From: JBBQVK01 sp038211735
GTDB taxonomy: Bacteria > Patescibacteriota > Gracilibacteria > Absconditabacterales > Absconditicoccaceae
Assembly: GCA_038211735.1 (NCBI GenBank)
Contig: JBBQVK010000002.1
Span: forward strand, 248,001 to 312,000
Direction of reading: 5' to 3'
Length of the DNA: 64,000 nucleotides
Shown here: positions 1-9,547 of the stretch, piece after piece
How positions within the stretch are numbered: the first letter of the stretch is position 1
Layout: every line of letters begins with the position of its first letter
Made by a program: the position numbers and the translations under genes
Notes under the pieces: generated by a model
Databases searched by the model: none
The model's input: only the letters and a program-made list of their open reading frames with translations
Told to the model about the DNA's origin: nothing

Positions 1-1
1 G

Positions 2-250
2 GAAAAGAAGATTGAAAACCAGATGGCAATCGCGGCAAAAAATAAGGAACTGATCGAGAAGGAAGGCGACAATCAGGTGAAAAAGGCTGGATTTGACCAG
101 CAGGCTCTTGAAAAACAGCTTGAACCGTACAAAAACTTGAATGCCGCCACGGTACTCTCACTTGCTATCCAAAAAGCTGCATAGGCAGGGACTTTGGGTG
201 ATGTAAGTATCACCTCTGATCTTCTGAGTGCCTTAAAAGCAAAAGAGTAA
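2..250 (+). pseudogene. C-terminal part of an SPFH/flotillin-like protein, interrupted by TAG
   Basis: The frame is open from the window edge: a charged stretch rich in K, E and Q, then LEPYKNLNAATVLSLAIQ. A TAG lies at 182-184, after which the same frame resumes as AGTLGDVSITSDLLSALK and ends at TAA 248-250. That second piece matches the usual end of SPFH/band-7 proteins (...GTLNITPDLL...), so the two parts look like one tail. TAG is a true stop elsewhere in this window. The gene is therefore either shortened by about 21 residues, read through, or carries an assembly error. Its terminal TAA overlaps the next ATG by one base, so the two genes are translationally coupled. The N-terminal part lies outside the window; the family call is tentative. 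Confidence 0.5.
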
Positions 251-1167
251 TGATCACCCGGATTGTATTGGTGACCAAGGAAACTGCCATGGAAGAGCTT
301 TTGTTAAAGCACTATACTATGGAAGCTCTCAAATTTCATTTGGAGAGCATTGGTCAGAGCGTGGATGAGTTTCGTGAGCAAGATAAAAAATATCGTGAGG
401 CACTATCGTTGATAAGAAGCAAAATGCCGACTGATATTAATAGTGTCTTAGTGACGCGAAACGACATCCCCAATTTCCTGTTCTATAGGAATGATTTGAT
501 AATTATTTGCGGACCAGATGGACTTCTTGTAAATGCAGGAAAATTCATTTTGGAAGAGCAGCCAGTTATCACTATCAACCCTGATCCTTCCAGGATTAAT
601 GGCGTACTTATGATCCATGAAGCTGATCAGAAAGTAGGAGAATTAATTCAGAAAGTACGAATGGGAAACTACAACAAGCAAGAAATTACTCTTGCAAAAG
701 CACAACTAAGTGATGGAAATATCTTGTATGCAGTGAATGAGTTTTTGATCGGGAGATCGGACAACAGATCATCGTACTACAAGATAAAATACGATAACCA
801 AGAAGAACAACACTCTTCAAGCGGCGTAATCATTGCTACGGGAGTAGGTTCATCTGGTTGGACTGAATCTATCATTAGCAGTGCAGAGCGATTGACTGAA
901 AGTGAATCCCCATTGAGAGTTATAACTCCAGCGTGGGGAGACAATCATCTACTGTTTATAGTAAGAGAAGGATTCACATCGAATAACTCTTTTGCTGAAA
1001 TATCATTTGGGAAAGTGGACGAGAGGCATCCTCTTGAACTTACTTCAACCATGCCACATGGGGGGAGCATCCTAAGCGATGGAGTGACTGAAAATGTAGT
1101 TACTTTCGATGCAGGCACATCTGTGATAATAACTCCTGCAAAGAAAAAATTATGTTTGGTAATATAA
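250..1167 (+). CDS. NAD kinase-like protein
   Basis: A 305-residue protein with the layout of the ATP-NAD kinase fold. An N-terminal alpha/beta region carries GPDGLLVNAGKFI near residue 90, followed by a PVITINPDPS segment. The C-terminal half is beta-rich and contains IIATGVGSSGWTESI, resembling the GSTGW-type motif of NAD kinases. The usual early GGDG is replaced by CGPDG, so NADP synthesis cannot be assumed; it may be a divergent paralogue. It starts inside the stop codon of the SPFH-like gene (TAATG), and pairing of SPFH proteins with such kinases suggests a membrane-associated role. A terminator follows at 1188-1219. Confidence 0.65.
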   Translation: MITRIVLVTKETAMEELLLKHYTMEALKFHLESIGQSVDEFREQDKKYREALSLIRSKMPTDINSVLVTRNDIPNFLFYRNDLIIICGPDGLLVNAGKFILEEQPVITINPDPSRINGVLMIHEADQKVGELIQKVRMGNYNKQEITLAKAQLSDGNILYAVNEFLIGRSDNRSSYYKIKYDNQEEQHSSSGVIIATGVGSSGWTESIISSAERLTESESPLRVITPAWGDNHLLFIVREGFTSNNSFAEISFGKVDERHPLELTSTMPHGGSILSDGVTENVVTFDAGTSVIITPAKKKLCLVI

Positions 1168-1187
1168 TAATTAACGAAAGCATAACA

Positions 1188-1219
1188 GGCTGGATCTCAT
1201 CGGATCTGGCCTTTTTTTT
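1188..1219 (+). terminator. Rho-independent terminator of the SPFH/kinase pair
   Basis: A stem of about 10 bp (GGCTGGATCT paired with GGATCTGGCC, including G-U pairs) with a CATC loop is followed by eight T residues. It lies 20 bases after the TAA of the NAD-kinase-like gene. Confidence 0.8.
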
Positions 1220-1250
1220 ATAATAAAAAAAAGGCAGCTCTTTTCTGTGA

Positions 1251-1278
1251 AAAACAAGGGAGTTATGCTTGTTTTTTT
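1251..1278. terminator. Bidirectional hairpin between convergent genes
   Basis: AAACAAG and CTTGTTT form a 7-bp stem flanked by A and T runs, so it can act from either side. It sits between the plus-strand kinase gene and the minus-strand ybaB gene. Confidence 0.5.
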
Positions 1279-1299
1279 ATACTCTTACTAATTTTTCGG

Positions 1300-1626
1300 T
1301 TAACTCAACCCCGGTATCTTCGGCATTCCGCCTCACATGCCGCCCATCATACCAGCGAGGTCGTTGGGATCGAATCCGAGGATCTCTTTGGTCTTTTCCA
1401 TAGCGACTTCTTGCGCTTTGGTTTGTGCTTTTTCGAAAGCGATTTTGATAGCGTTCTCAAGCGTTTCTTTGTTCTCGAGTGAAAGAAGCGTAGTATCTTC
1501 TATCGTTAAACTCTTAAGTTTTTGTTCACCCGTCATATCGACTACAACTCCACCTTCTTTGGCTCTAATTAGAAGTTTTTTTAATGCTTCTTGGAGTTTC
1601 TTGTACTTGTCATACATCTGTTTCAT
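1300..1626 (-). CDS. ybaB: YbaB/EbfC family nucleoid-associated protein
   Basis: Small DNA-binding protein that forms a dimeric tweezer and coats the nucleoid in other bacteria. The 108-residue product has the family layout: N-terminal helix with KKLQEALKKL, central VVDMTGEQKLKSLTI, and a helix ending GFDPNDLAGMMGGM. The frame then passes a UGA read as glycine and ends GGGMPKIPGLS, matching the usual GGMxxPGL tail. Without that reading the conserved tail would be lost. It lies in a minus-strand run with the SLOG gene and trigger factor. Confidence 0.88.
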
Positions 1627-1673
1627 CTCTCATAATTTTCAGAACATTCATTGATAATTACTAGTAAAACAAT

Positions 1674-2189
1674 TTATTCAACTATATTGTATTTCATAAT
1701 CTTTACCTTTTTACCGAGCATATTCGCTTTATCTATTGCGTCCTGTACATCTTGGTTATTATTCACCTGGAAAGCATACAACTCATGGCATGCATTGATT
1801 TTGGTTGAGCTTCTTGCGCAATAACTTTCGACGGTAGCGTCTGTAAATCTAGTTGTACCCAGTATTGAGTTTGGAGATAGTTCAAACACTTTTCTAAGTT
1901 GTGTAGTAATCATACCCGCTTGTTGCCTACTTATTACTCACTCATCAGCTCTCTTTTCGTAGTGGGTACAGAATTTATCAAGCGATATCGGCAGGTATAC
2001 CTGCAATTGCGATTTTGGTTCTCACAGAGCAAGAACAAGTTCTGTTGCAATAAAGTCGACTCCTAGTGCTCATCACGTTACAATACAATCTCCATTTTTT
2101 ATTAGTTTGGTCACTTCCTCGGTTACATCTTTTTCAACTAACTCATCGACAGTTTTCCAGGATCAACTTATTCAAATATATCTTTTCAT
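1674..2189 (-). CDS. SLOG-superfamily (DprA/LOG-like) Rossmann protein
   Basis: Reading through four UGA codons gives 171 residues. The N-terminus is MKRYIGISGSWKTVDELVE, followed by NGDCIVTGGALGVDFIATEL. The ISGS plus VTGGALGVD pattern is that of SLOG nucleotide-binding domains found in DprA and LOG-type proteins. Two adjacent UGA codons encode the GG of TGGA. An AAAGG sequence precedes the ATG, which starts 31 bases after the trigger factor stop, suggesting one transcript. There is no winged-helix DNA-processing domain, so DprA function should not be assumed; the ligand is unknown. Confidence 0.65.
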
Positions 2190-2220
2190 AGTTGGATTAG
2201 CCTTTTGTAAAAAGCAAAAC

Positions 2221-3417
2221 TTACCCCTTGTGTGTCAACTTCTCATACAACTTCGTCTCCACATCCATTGGTTTCTGCCAGTCGACATCTTTGATTTCAA
2301 GTTTTTCAATAATCTCTCTGAGTAAGAAGAATTTTTCTAGACTTTGTTTTGCTGCATTTGAAATGTCAGCAAACATTTTCTGTTTATCTTCTTCTCCGAC
2401 TTTTTCAAAATATTTTTTCATTCCTTCTTCGCCTCCCATACGTTCTTCGAGTGACTTCATACGAGTTTTTAACTCTTCATCGATCAATGTTTTTGGAATA
2501 GAGACCTCGAAAGAGCTCGTAGCATCTTGAAGGAACTTATCGATTGTTTGCATAAGTTGCGCTTCGTTTTTTTGTTGTTGGATAAGTTCTTTGATCTTCT
2601 CTGTGAGTTCTGCTTCTGACTTTACATCATCGCTTCCAAAGAATTTTTTGATATTCTCAGGTGTAAGTTCTGGAAGTGTAACGCTTCTAATATCGGTTAT
2701 TTCACAGTCTAACTTCACAGGAGCAACATCTTTGTTGCGGCAGTGGAGCATCGGAGGAAGTTTTTTCTCATCATATGCTATCTCGACGTGATCGTCTTTC
2801 TTCTTTCCGAAAAACCGTTCTTTAATAATAGGAAACTCATCTGTCTCTTCTTTACCTAAGAACACAGTTCCATGGTCCACATGCGCTGCCTCTTTGTCTA
2901 AGACGTGGAATTTTACTTTGAATACTGATCCTTCTTCGATTACGTCTGCTTCTTTATAGTCCGCATACTGTCTGCGAAGGTTCATTATTGTTGTAGCTAC
3001 TTCCTCGTCAGATGGTGCGGAATCAATCCCTGCAAGTTTAGCGGTTTTCCATGTATCGTTTTTTGTAACAACTTCTGGATAGACATCGAGTTTGAATGTA
3101 ATGACTGTTGCATCATCTGCTTCAGATCTATTGAGATCATAGATCGCGCCGATGAATCTTATCTTTGGATTTTCTTCAATCAGCTTCTTAGTCCCTTCGT
3201 GTACTGCTTCTTCAAGCATCCCCATTTCAAGATAGGCTGGGTTTACTTTCTTTTCAACAATATCCATAGGTACATGCCCTTGTCTGAATCCAGGCTCTTT
3301 CATCTCTTTTTGGAAAAGTTCCAATGCCTTGAGCTTATGCTTCTCCATATCGGCTGTTGGTATGGTAAGCGATATTTCATAGTTCGAGTTTGTCCCTTGT
3401 GTAAGCTTATATTCCAT
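2221..3417 (-). CDS. tig: Trigger factor chaperone
   Basis: Ribosome-associated chaperone and peptidyl-prolyl isomerase that meets nascent chains at the exit tunnel. The 398-residue protein starts MEYKLTQGTNSNYEISLTIP. It has the N-terminal ribosome-binding signature GFRQGHVP around residues 42-49 (family GFRxGKxP), a central PPIase-like region, and a long helical C-terminal domain with charged helices. An upstream start adding nine residues is possible, but MEYKL fits the family start. The gene contains no UGA codon. It heads the minus-strand run tig-SLOG-ybaB. Confidence 0.9.
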   Translation of the reverse strand: MEYKLTQGTNSNYEISLTIPTADMEKHKLKALELFQKEMKEPGFRQGHVPMDIVEKKVNPAYLEMGMLEEAVHEGTKKLIEENPKIRFIGAIYDLNRSEADDATVITFKLDVYPEVVTKNDTWKTAKLAGIDSAPSDEEVATTIMNLRRQYADYKEADVIEEGSVFKVKFHVLDKEAAHVDHGTVFLGKEETDEFPIIKERFFGKKKDDHVEIAYDEKKLPPMLHCRNKDVAPVKLDCEITDIRSVTLPELTPENIKKFFGSDDVKSEAELTEKIKELIQQQKNEAQLMQTIDKFLQDATSSFEVSIPKTLIDEELKTRMKSLEERMGGEEGMKKYFEKVGEEDKQKMFADISNAAKQSLEKFFLLREIIEKLEIKDVDWQKPMDVETKLYEKLTHKG

Positions 3418-3622
3418 TGTATAATCAAAACAAAATAAATGCATGCTACGCCAATTGAAAATTGATGAATTACAAAATTAAAACATCACTTTTCGATCTA
3501 ATAAATCAGAAATTTATAAGATGTATAGTGATTTTTGTTTTAATCCCAAGACCTTTTTGCCCATTGCAAACTATCGGATAAACGATATAAGAAGCCTCTT
3601 TACTGTTTTGTGGCTTAGTGAG

Positions 3623-3940
3623 ATGGGATCTGTAAAGATCAAAGTGACTGATATCGAAGGACAAGAGCATCTTTTTGTGGTCGAGCACGATGACGCGAAA
3701 AGTATTATAGAAATTGCGGAGGAAAATGGGGTTGAACTCCCTTTTTCATGTTGTAGTGGAGCTTGTTTTACCTGCTGTGCCCAGGTGAAAAAAGGGAAGG
3801 AGTGTTTAGACCAAGAAAAAATTGGAGAGAAGTTGATAGATACGGAAGAAAATGAGTTCCTATGTTGTATCTGAGGTGTAAGTAGTGCTTGTTTTGAGAG
3901 TGAGGACGATGCAGAGATTGAACTTGAAATGTTAAACTAA
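3623..3940 (+). CDS. [2Fe-2S] ferredoxin
   Basis: Small electron carrier of the plant/adrenodoxin type, 105 residues. Cluster-binding cysteines are visible in SCCSGACFTCCAQV (spacing C-x4-C-x2-C) and in EFLCCIGGVSSAC, where a UGA encodes the first glycine. Reading UGA as stop would cut the protein right after the fourth cluster cysteine. The start at MGSVKIKV was chosen because the 34 upstream codons bear no resemblance to a ferredoxin. The partner reductase is not in the window. Confidence 0.85.
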
Positions 3941-3981
3941 ACGATAATAGTGTCTATAGAAATTATTTTATATTCTATGTG

Positions 3982-4272
3982 ATGACCATGAAAGTACTTA
4001 CTGAACCTCAAATTGAGCAGCTCTTAGACGAGTATGAAGGACGAGAGTATCATGATGGGATGATCGGATGTGGGTATGAGTTTGATGATTTCTTGGAAGC
4101 GGTAAGTTTCGTCAATGATGTAGCTGGTGTAGCTGAAGCAATGCAACACCATCCGCATATCGAAATAGATTATAACAAAGTGCTAGTAACAACAACTACG
4201 CACGATGAAGATGATCAAGTGACAGATAAAGATGTGGAATTGATGAAGAAAGTAGAGGAGTTGGTAGAGTAA
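3982..4272 (+). CDS. Pterin-4a-carbinolamine dehydratase
   Basis: A 96-residue protein of the PCD/DCoH family, which dehydrates 4a-hydroxytetrahydropterins after aromatic amino acid hydroxylation. The signature MQHHPHIEIDYNKVLVTTTTH carries the conserved HHP and the later TH catalytic histidine. The start is ambiguous between ATG at 3982 and ATG at 3988; no clear ribosome-binding site distinguishes them. No hydroxylase partner is visible, so it may act as a general pterin-binding or moonlighting protein. Confidence 0.8.
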   Translation: MTMKVLTEPQIEQLLDEYEGREYHDGMIGCGYEFDDFLEAVSFVNDVAGVAEAMQHHPHIEIDYNKVLVTTTTHDEDDQVTDKDVELMKKVEELVE

Positions 4273-4350
4273 TATTTAGTAATCTATGCCTATCGCATTC
4301 ACATGAGTATATCCAAACATACTACCTTTATCGCTGCATTTGTGCCCAGA

Positions 4351-4779
4351 ATGATCAAAGAGTTTAAGGAATTTTTGATAAAGGGTAATGCGGTAGACTT
4401 GGCTATTTGATTTATTTTTGGATGAGCGTTTGCAACAGTTATCAAATCGATGGTTGATAACGTGATTATGCCACCTGTGGGGATGCTTTTCAACGGAGTA
4501 GATTTTTCCGATCTTTTTTTTGCGCTTGATGGAAACAAATATCCTTCACTTGAAGCAGTGGTCAACGCGTGAGTTCCAGCGATTAAATACGGACAGTTTG
4601 TAAATGATGTAGTGGCTTTTCTGATACTTGGGTTTGTCGTTTTCTTGTTTTTGAAAGGATATAATAGACTTAAAAGACCAGGTAAAGTAGATCCAACAAC
4701 CAAGGCATGCCAATACTGTCTGATGGATATTCCACGCAAAGCGACAGTATGCGGATTCTGCACCAAAGATATCGCATAG
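4351..4779 (+). CDS. mscL: Large-conductance mechanosensitive channel with C-terminal zinc-ribbon-like tail
   Basis: Pressure-relief channel of the cytoplasmic membrane. The protein of 142 residues starts MIKEFKEFLIKGNAVDLAIG, with UGA-encoded glycines in the pore helix (LAIGFIFGGAF), where MscL requires small residues. A second membrane segment, VVAFLILGFVVFLFL, follows. After it comes a tail with two C-x2-C pairs (CQYCL...CGFCT), a zinc-ribbon-like knuckle absent from classical MscL. An in-frame ATG at 4303 would add 16 residues, but 4351 fits the family. Three UGA codons lie in the gene. Confidence 0.88.
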
Positions 4780-4916
4780 GGTATATCCTGTTGAGAAAAC
4801 AGTAGCACCTACATCAAAAAAGTGCTTAGTTCGTCTTGAATTGTTTTTGTATATAAGTATAGGTAACTATACACACCTTAAATGAGGAGTTTTTTACATT
4901 CATATATATTGTACTC

Positions 4917-5222
4917 ATGGCAAAAAACACACTGATCCCATTGGAAGATCATATCTTAGTAGAACCTATGGAAGATGAAACCACTACCAAAAGCGGCATA
5001 ATTCTTCCACAAAAAGACGACAAGCCTACAAAAGGGAAGGTTATCGCAGTTGGAATGGGGAAGATATTGGAAAATGGAACAAGAGCACCAATCGATGTAG
5101 TAGTAGGAGACATGATCTATTTCACTAAATACTCTCCAGACGAGTTGGAGATTGAGGTAGATGGACAGAAGAAAATCTACTTAGTAATCAAACATAGTTC
5201 TATATTAGCGGTTGAAAAATAA
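4917..5222 (+). CDS. groES: Co-chaperonin GroES
   Basis: Ten-kilodalton lid of the chaperonin, 101 residues, forming a heptameric cap on GroEL. It shows the standard order: LIPLEDHILVEPMEDE at the N-terminus, a mobile loop around TTTKSGIILP, GKVIAVGMG, and a C-terminal ILAVEK. It lies 162 bases upstream of groEL, an unusually long gap that holds a long hairpin (5247-5330). No CIRCE element was seen upstream. A weak promoter (TTGAAT, 16 bases, TATAGG) ends near 4863. Confidence 0.95.
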   Translation: MAKNTLIPLEDHILVEPMEDETTTKSGIILPQKDDKPTKGKVIAVGMGKILENGTRAPIDVVVGDMIYFTKYSPDELEIEVDGQKKIYLVIKHSSILAVEK

Positions 5223-5246
5223 AAACGAGAAATTAATAAAATTAAA

Positions 5247-5330
5247 AATGCCTGAGAGCGTTTGAAGGCGAGTATTTGCATGTAGGTGCTATTGGGTGCA
5301 AATAGGAGAATTCGAATGCCCTTAGGCATT
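5247..5330 (+). ncRNA. Long structured RNA hairpin between groES and groEL
   Basis: The 84-base segment folds on itself almost completely. AATGCCT pairs with AGGCATT at the base, then GCGTTTGAA with TTCGAATGC (two G-U pairs), then a small internal loop, then TATTTGCA with TGCAAATA, closing a 16-base loop. No T run follows, so it is not an ordinary terminator. It lies in the groEL leader and could be a processing site, a transcript stabiliser or a thermosensor; that role is inference. Confidence 0.7.
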
Positions 5331-5384
5331 AAATAGTTCAAGAAGTTATAAATTATAAATTTTATATATTACTTTATATTTCAG

Positions 5385-7031
5385 ATGGCAAAACAAATTC
5401 AATATGGTGATGACGCTAGAAAGGCTATTTACGCTGGGATTCAGGCGGTTGCTGATGCAGTAAAAGTTACTATGGGACCCAAAGGAAGGAACGTAATTTT
5501 GGAAAGATCATTCGGTGCACCAAACGTAACCAACGACGGAGTGACCGTCGCAAAAGAAATAGATCTCGAAGATAAGTTTGAAAATATCTGAGCGAGCCTG
5601 GCAAAAGAAGCTGCTACCAAGACCAATGATGCAGCAGGAGATGGAACTACTACGACCGTGGTTATGGTCGATGCTATTGCTAGAGAAGGGTTGAGATATG
5701 TCAGACAAGGAGTGAATCCATTTGCATTGAGCAGAGGATTACATGCTGCAGTCGATCATCTCGTTGCACAGATTGCAGATAAATCAGCGAAGATAACTAC
5801 CAAAGAACAGATCAGACAAGTCGCGGCACTTTCTGCACAAGATGAAGTGGTAGGCGAATTGATATCAGAAGTAATGGATGAGGTAGGGACTGATGGAGTT
5901 GTAACCGTAGAAGAAGGAAAATCGATTGGATTGGAAAAGGAAGTAGTGACAGGGATGCAGTTTGATCAAGGATATGCAAGTCCTTACTTTGTTACAGATC
6001 CTGCGAGAATGGAATCTGTTCTCGAAAATACGCATATTTTGCTAACTGACAAAAAAATCTCTACAATAAAAGATATCCTTCCTATCTTGGAACAACTCGG
6101 TGCGATGGGAAAAAGAGAGTTAGTTATTATCAGTGACGATGTCGATGGAGAAGCTCTTGGGACATTGGTGTTAAACAAACTCAGATGAACAATTAGTATC
6201 CTTACGGTCAAAGCACCAGGATTTGGTGATAGAAAAAAAGAGATACTCAAAGATATTGCTGCTGTTACTGGAGGGACAGTAATTACAGAAGAGATAGGAC
6301 TTAAGCTAGAAAACGCGACTTTGGATATGCTCGGACAAGCAGAAAAAGTTATTGCTAGCAAAGATAAGACAACTATCATCGGTGGTAAAGCTGATGCGAG
6401 CATGATCGAAGCAAGAATAAATGAGCTCCGTGTCTTGATCGATAACGCTACCTCTGACTACGACAAAGAAAAATTACAAGAAAGACTCGCGAGGCTCGCG
6501 GGAGGAGTTGCGGTTATTAGAGTAGGAGCTGCAACAGAGATGGAGATGAAAAACAAGAAATACAAAATAGAAGATGCACTCAACGCTACTAGAGCAGCGA
6601 TCGAAGAAGGAATCGTTGCAGGGGGTGGAACAGCGTTGGTGAAATTAGCAAACTCATTGGACGATCTGAAACTTACTGATGAAGACGAAATGATGGGAGT
6701 AAAAATTATACAAGAAGCGATTCAATATCCTGCAAGACAGATTGCAACCAATGCTGGATACAAAGGTGATCGAGTAGTAGAAGAGATCAAAAAAGATACA
6801 AACTTCAATCATGGATTTAATGCAAGAACAGGGGAGTTTACTGACCTTCTCAAAGCAGGTATTATAGATCCTGCAAAAGTGGTGAGAGTAGCACTCGAAA
6901 ACGCTGTTTCTGCTGCTGCGATGTTGTTGACTACTGAAGCAGTTGTCGCTGACAAGCCAACACCAGAAAAATCTTCCGCACCTGATATGGGAGGCATGTG
7001 ATGAATGGGTGGTATGGGAGGCATGTATTAA
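5385..7031 (+). CDS. groEL: Chaperonin GroEL
   Basis: Sixty-kilodalton chaperonin, 548 residues, the normal length, forming ATP-driven folding rings with GroES. Visible motifs include VTMGPKGRNVILE near residue 30, DGTTT for ATP/metal binding (residues 86-90, just after a UGA-coded glycine), and a GGM-rich tail. Five UGA codons are in frame; those at 5589 and 6186 replace universally conserved glycines, and a UGA pair in the tail extends the GGM repeats. The tail ends GGMY. A strong terminator follows at 7062-7089. Confidence 0.97.
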
Positions 7032-7061
7032 AGAAAAGAAAGTATCTAAGCATATGAACAA

Positions 7062-7089
7062 AAAAGGGCGCAACTAGTTGCGCCCTTTT
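7062..7089 (+). terminator. Terminator of groEL
   Basis: GGGCGCAACT and AGTTGCGCCC form a perfect 10-bp stem, preceded by A residues and followed by TTTTCTTTTT. It lies 31 bases after groEL. Confidence 0.9.
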
Positions 7090-7132
7090 CTTTTTATCTT
7101 TTTAATACCTCTTCTTCAGAAAAAACAATAGG

Positions 7133-7768
7133 TTAATTAAATTTCACACTATCAAATAGCGCATCTATAATACTATCCAAATCAAACGCTGCGCGTTCTT
7201 GTTCACATGCTGTCTTTTCAGGATCGTCATAGTTGGCGCATTGTACCGCACGAAGTGTAAGGTCGAGGCTGACACTTTTCCCTAGGTCAGGATAGTTTTT
7301 AGTGTAGGTATAATGGGTAAAGACACTTCACGCTGCACCTTCGCTGCTTGTTTCCACACAATAAGAGTTATTCCTTCAGTTCGCATCACTTCCTATAGAG
7401 CGTACTGGAATCATACAGGTCATAAGTGTTTGTTGTATAGTAAGTGCAGGTGGCCGTTCTTGCGGAGTGATATAACTAGTAGGTAAAGCAGGTGGATAAG
7501 AAAAGATAAGACCACCTGTTTCGATGGTATCTAGTTGATTGATTGCACTTCCCGTCTCTCATTGATTTGCTAGTTCAGGGCAAGGAGCAAATGCACAATC
7601 TGGCCCAGCTCTTCCTACCGAACTTCCATCAGGACAAAGCTTTGCTTCCATAGTGCACACAACTTGTTCTGAAGGTGGAATGCTTCCATCAATCTTTGGT
7701 GTTTTTTTTATGAGAAATGCTGCAATAATAACTACTATAATAACAGCAAATAATATATTTTTTTTCAT
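7133..7768 (-). CDS. Membrane-anchored secreted protein with Cys-rich CPDGS motif
   Basis: A 211-residue protein with an N-terminal membrane anchor (KKNILFAVIIVVIIAAFLI) and no lipobox. Just outside the membrane is a cysteine-rich segment, CTMEAKLCPDGSSVGRAGP, a short motif common in secreted CPR proteins and resembling a small disulfide knot. The rest, read through three UGA codons, has scattered cysteines (VCYSNN, IMCTML, NACQVA) and is likely an extracytoplasmic domain of unknown function. It converges on groEL and shares the terminator region at 7062-7089. Confidence 0.65.
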
Positions 7769-7928
7769 CTTGATTGAGTGAATTGAACGTTAAAAGGGCA
7801 AATAGATGTTTAATGAATACTTGATGTATAATTTGTACATTAGATATCTCGTTATACAACACCTGTTTGTATAGGTTAAGGCCACTCAACTTTACAAATC
7901 GTAAAAACCCAAGGTAGTCAGTGAGAGG

Positions 7929-7956
7929 TTGTAACTGTAGAGTGAATATATATGAT
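7929..7956 (+). promoter_or_regulatory. Candidate sigma-70-type promoter
   Basis: TTGTAA (7929-7934) and TATGAT (7951-7956) are spaced by 16 bases and end 32 bases before the ATG of the acidic secreted protein. The TATATATGATAAG context is typical of a strong -10 region. Confidence 0.45.
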
Positions 7957-7988
7957 AAGATGTTTTTACACTCTAATTGAAATATTCG

Positions 7989-9512
7989 ATGAAAAAATTA
8001 CTTGTTGGTTCATTAAGCTTCTTAATGGCATTTAGTTTCTTAGGAATGCATGCGTCAGTATTTGCGACCACTACACAACATGATATTGACAATTTGATTG
8101 ATGACGTAGAAAGTCTTGTGGATGATGTACAAAATGGTCTAGACGACCTAAATGATGCAAGTCACAACGATATCAAAGATGTCGAAGATCTTTTGCATGA
8201 AGCATCAAATATGATCCCAGATGCTGAAGACGAAGCTAACAATGATAATTTCAACTCTGCGAAAAACATCCTAAATGATGCGCTTGACCTCGCAAATGAA
8301 GCAGACGATATGCTCCAAGAACTTGAAGATCAAGAAAGTGGCAGTAGCTGACAAGCAGGCGATGTGGAAGATCGTATAAATGAACTACGTGATCTATGGG
8401 ACGAGCTTGATAGCGGAACCGATGATGAAGAAAATGATGGTGAGGATGATAACGATATCCAAGATATTAGAGACTTACTCCATGATGCTGACAACAGCCT
8501 TGATGATGCAGAAAATGAGTGGGATGATGAAAATTATAATGATGCAGATGATCTCTTGGACGATGCAGAAGACTCACTCAATGAAGCTCAAAATTTACTA
8601 GAAGATCTAGGACGGGGGAGCGGTGGAAGTGTAGATAAAAACAGCGTAGAAGCTCGTATTACTGAACTCCGTGATCTATGGGACGAACTTGATAATGGAA
8701 CTGATGATGAAGAAAATGATGGTGAGAGTGATAACGATATTCAAGACATTAGAGATCTACTCCATGATGCAGACAACACCCTTGATGATGCAGAAAATGA
8801 GCGGGATGATAAAAACTATGATGACGCTGATAACTACTTGGACGATGCAGAAGACAATCTCAATGAAGCTCAAAACTTACTAGAAGATCTTGGGTGGGAG
8901 AGCGACAGCAGCAGTAGTAGTAGTTCAGACAACCTAAAGGGTAGAATCGATTCTGTGCGTATGGCATACAATCAGATCAGACTTACTAGCGGTAAACTTA
9001 TCACCTTGACGAAGAATACAGATTTCACCAAGGAGAGTGAATATACCTCACTAGAAGATATAATTACGGCTATGAATGATAACGAAGATGTGAAATTTAC
9101 TGCAGATGCAGATGGAGAGTTCAAAGGCTCAATCTTATTTGCTGATAAGATAACTATTACTGACGACGATAGTAGCAACGACAAGGACAATGCGAACAAC
9201 AAAGACGATAATGCAGACACTACAGCAGACACTTCAACAGCTATGTGCAAACTCAGCACAGCTGATAAAGCATTGGTTACTAAATTTGAAAAAGTTATTA
9301 CTAAATTATTCGAAGACAAGCCTAGCAGAGCAGAGCCTTGGGTAACGAAATTGAATGCTGCATTGAAAAAACTTGAGAAGAATGGTAGAGTATACTGTGT
9401 CTTAGCAATGTTGCGTGATCATATCGTACAAATTGTCTTGGATGCGGATATTAGCGATTCAGACTTCAAAATCCTAAAAGACTTCCAAAAAGAACTTGAA
9501 GACGCACAATAA
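7989..9512 (+). CDS. Highly acidic secreted protein with duplicated helical repeats
   Basis: A 507-residue exported protein: cleavable signal peptide (KKLLVGSLSFLMAFSFLGMHASVFA), then long helical segments loaded with Asp and Glu. A UGA at 8349 read as glycine joins the N-terminal part to the main body. Two copies of a 94-residue unit follow, at about 8364-8613 and 8646-8895; each contains ELRDLWDELD, a DDEEND patch, IQDIRDLLHDADN and DDAED.LNEAQNLLEDLG. A Ser run then leads to a mixed C-terminal domain ending near ITKLFEDKPSRAEPW. The acidity suggests cation binding or a surface coat role, which is inference. A strong terminator follows. Confidence 0.75.
8364..8895 (+). repeat. Tandem 282-base coding duplication
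   Basis: The GATCTATGGGACGA block occurs at 8391 and again at 8673, exactly 282 bases (94 codons) apart, and the whole stretch around it is near identical at the DNA level. This points to a recent in-frame duplication within the acidic protein gene. Confidence 0.85.
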
Positions 9513-9547
9513 CAGTTTCATCTATCACATACTCGCTACATACAAAA

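Noticed and set aside
4299..4808. 169-residue frame on the minus strand
   Set aside because: It is antisense to mscL, which is fully explained on the plus strand with UGA as glycine.
4780..4916. CIRCE heat-shock operator upstream of groES
   Set aside because: No TTAGCACTC/GAGTGCTAA inverted repeat is present.
7989..9512. CRISPR-like repetition
   Set aside because: The repeats are in-frame 282-base coding duplications, with no short spacer-repeat pattern. No CRISPR array was seen anywhere in the window.
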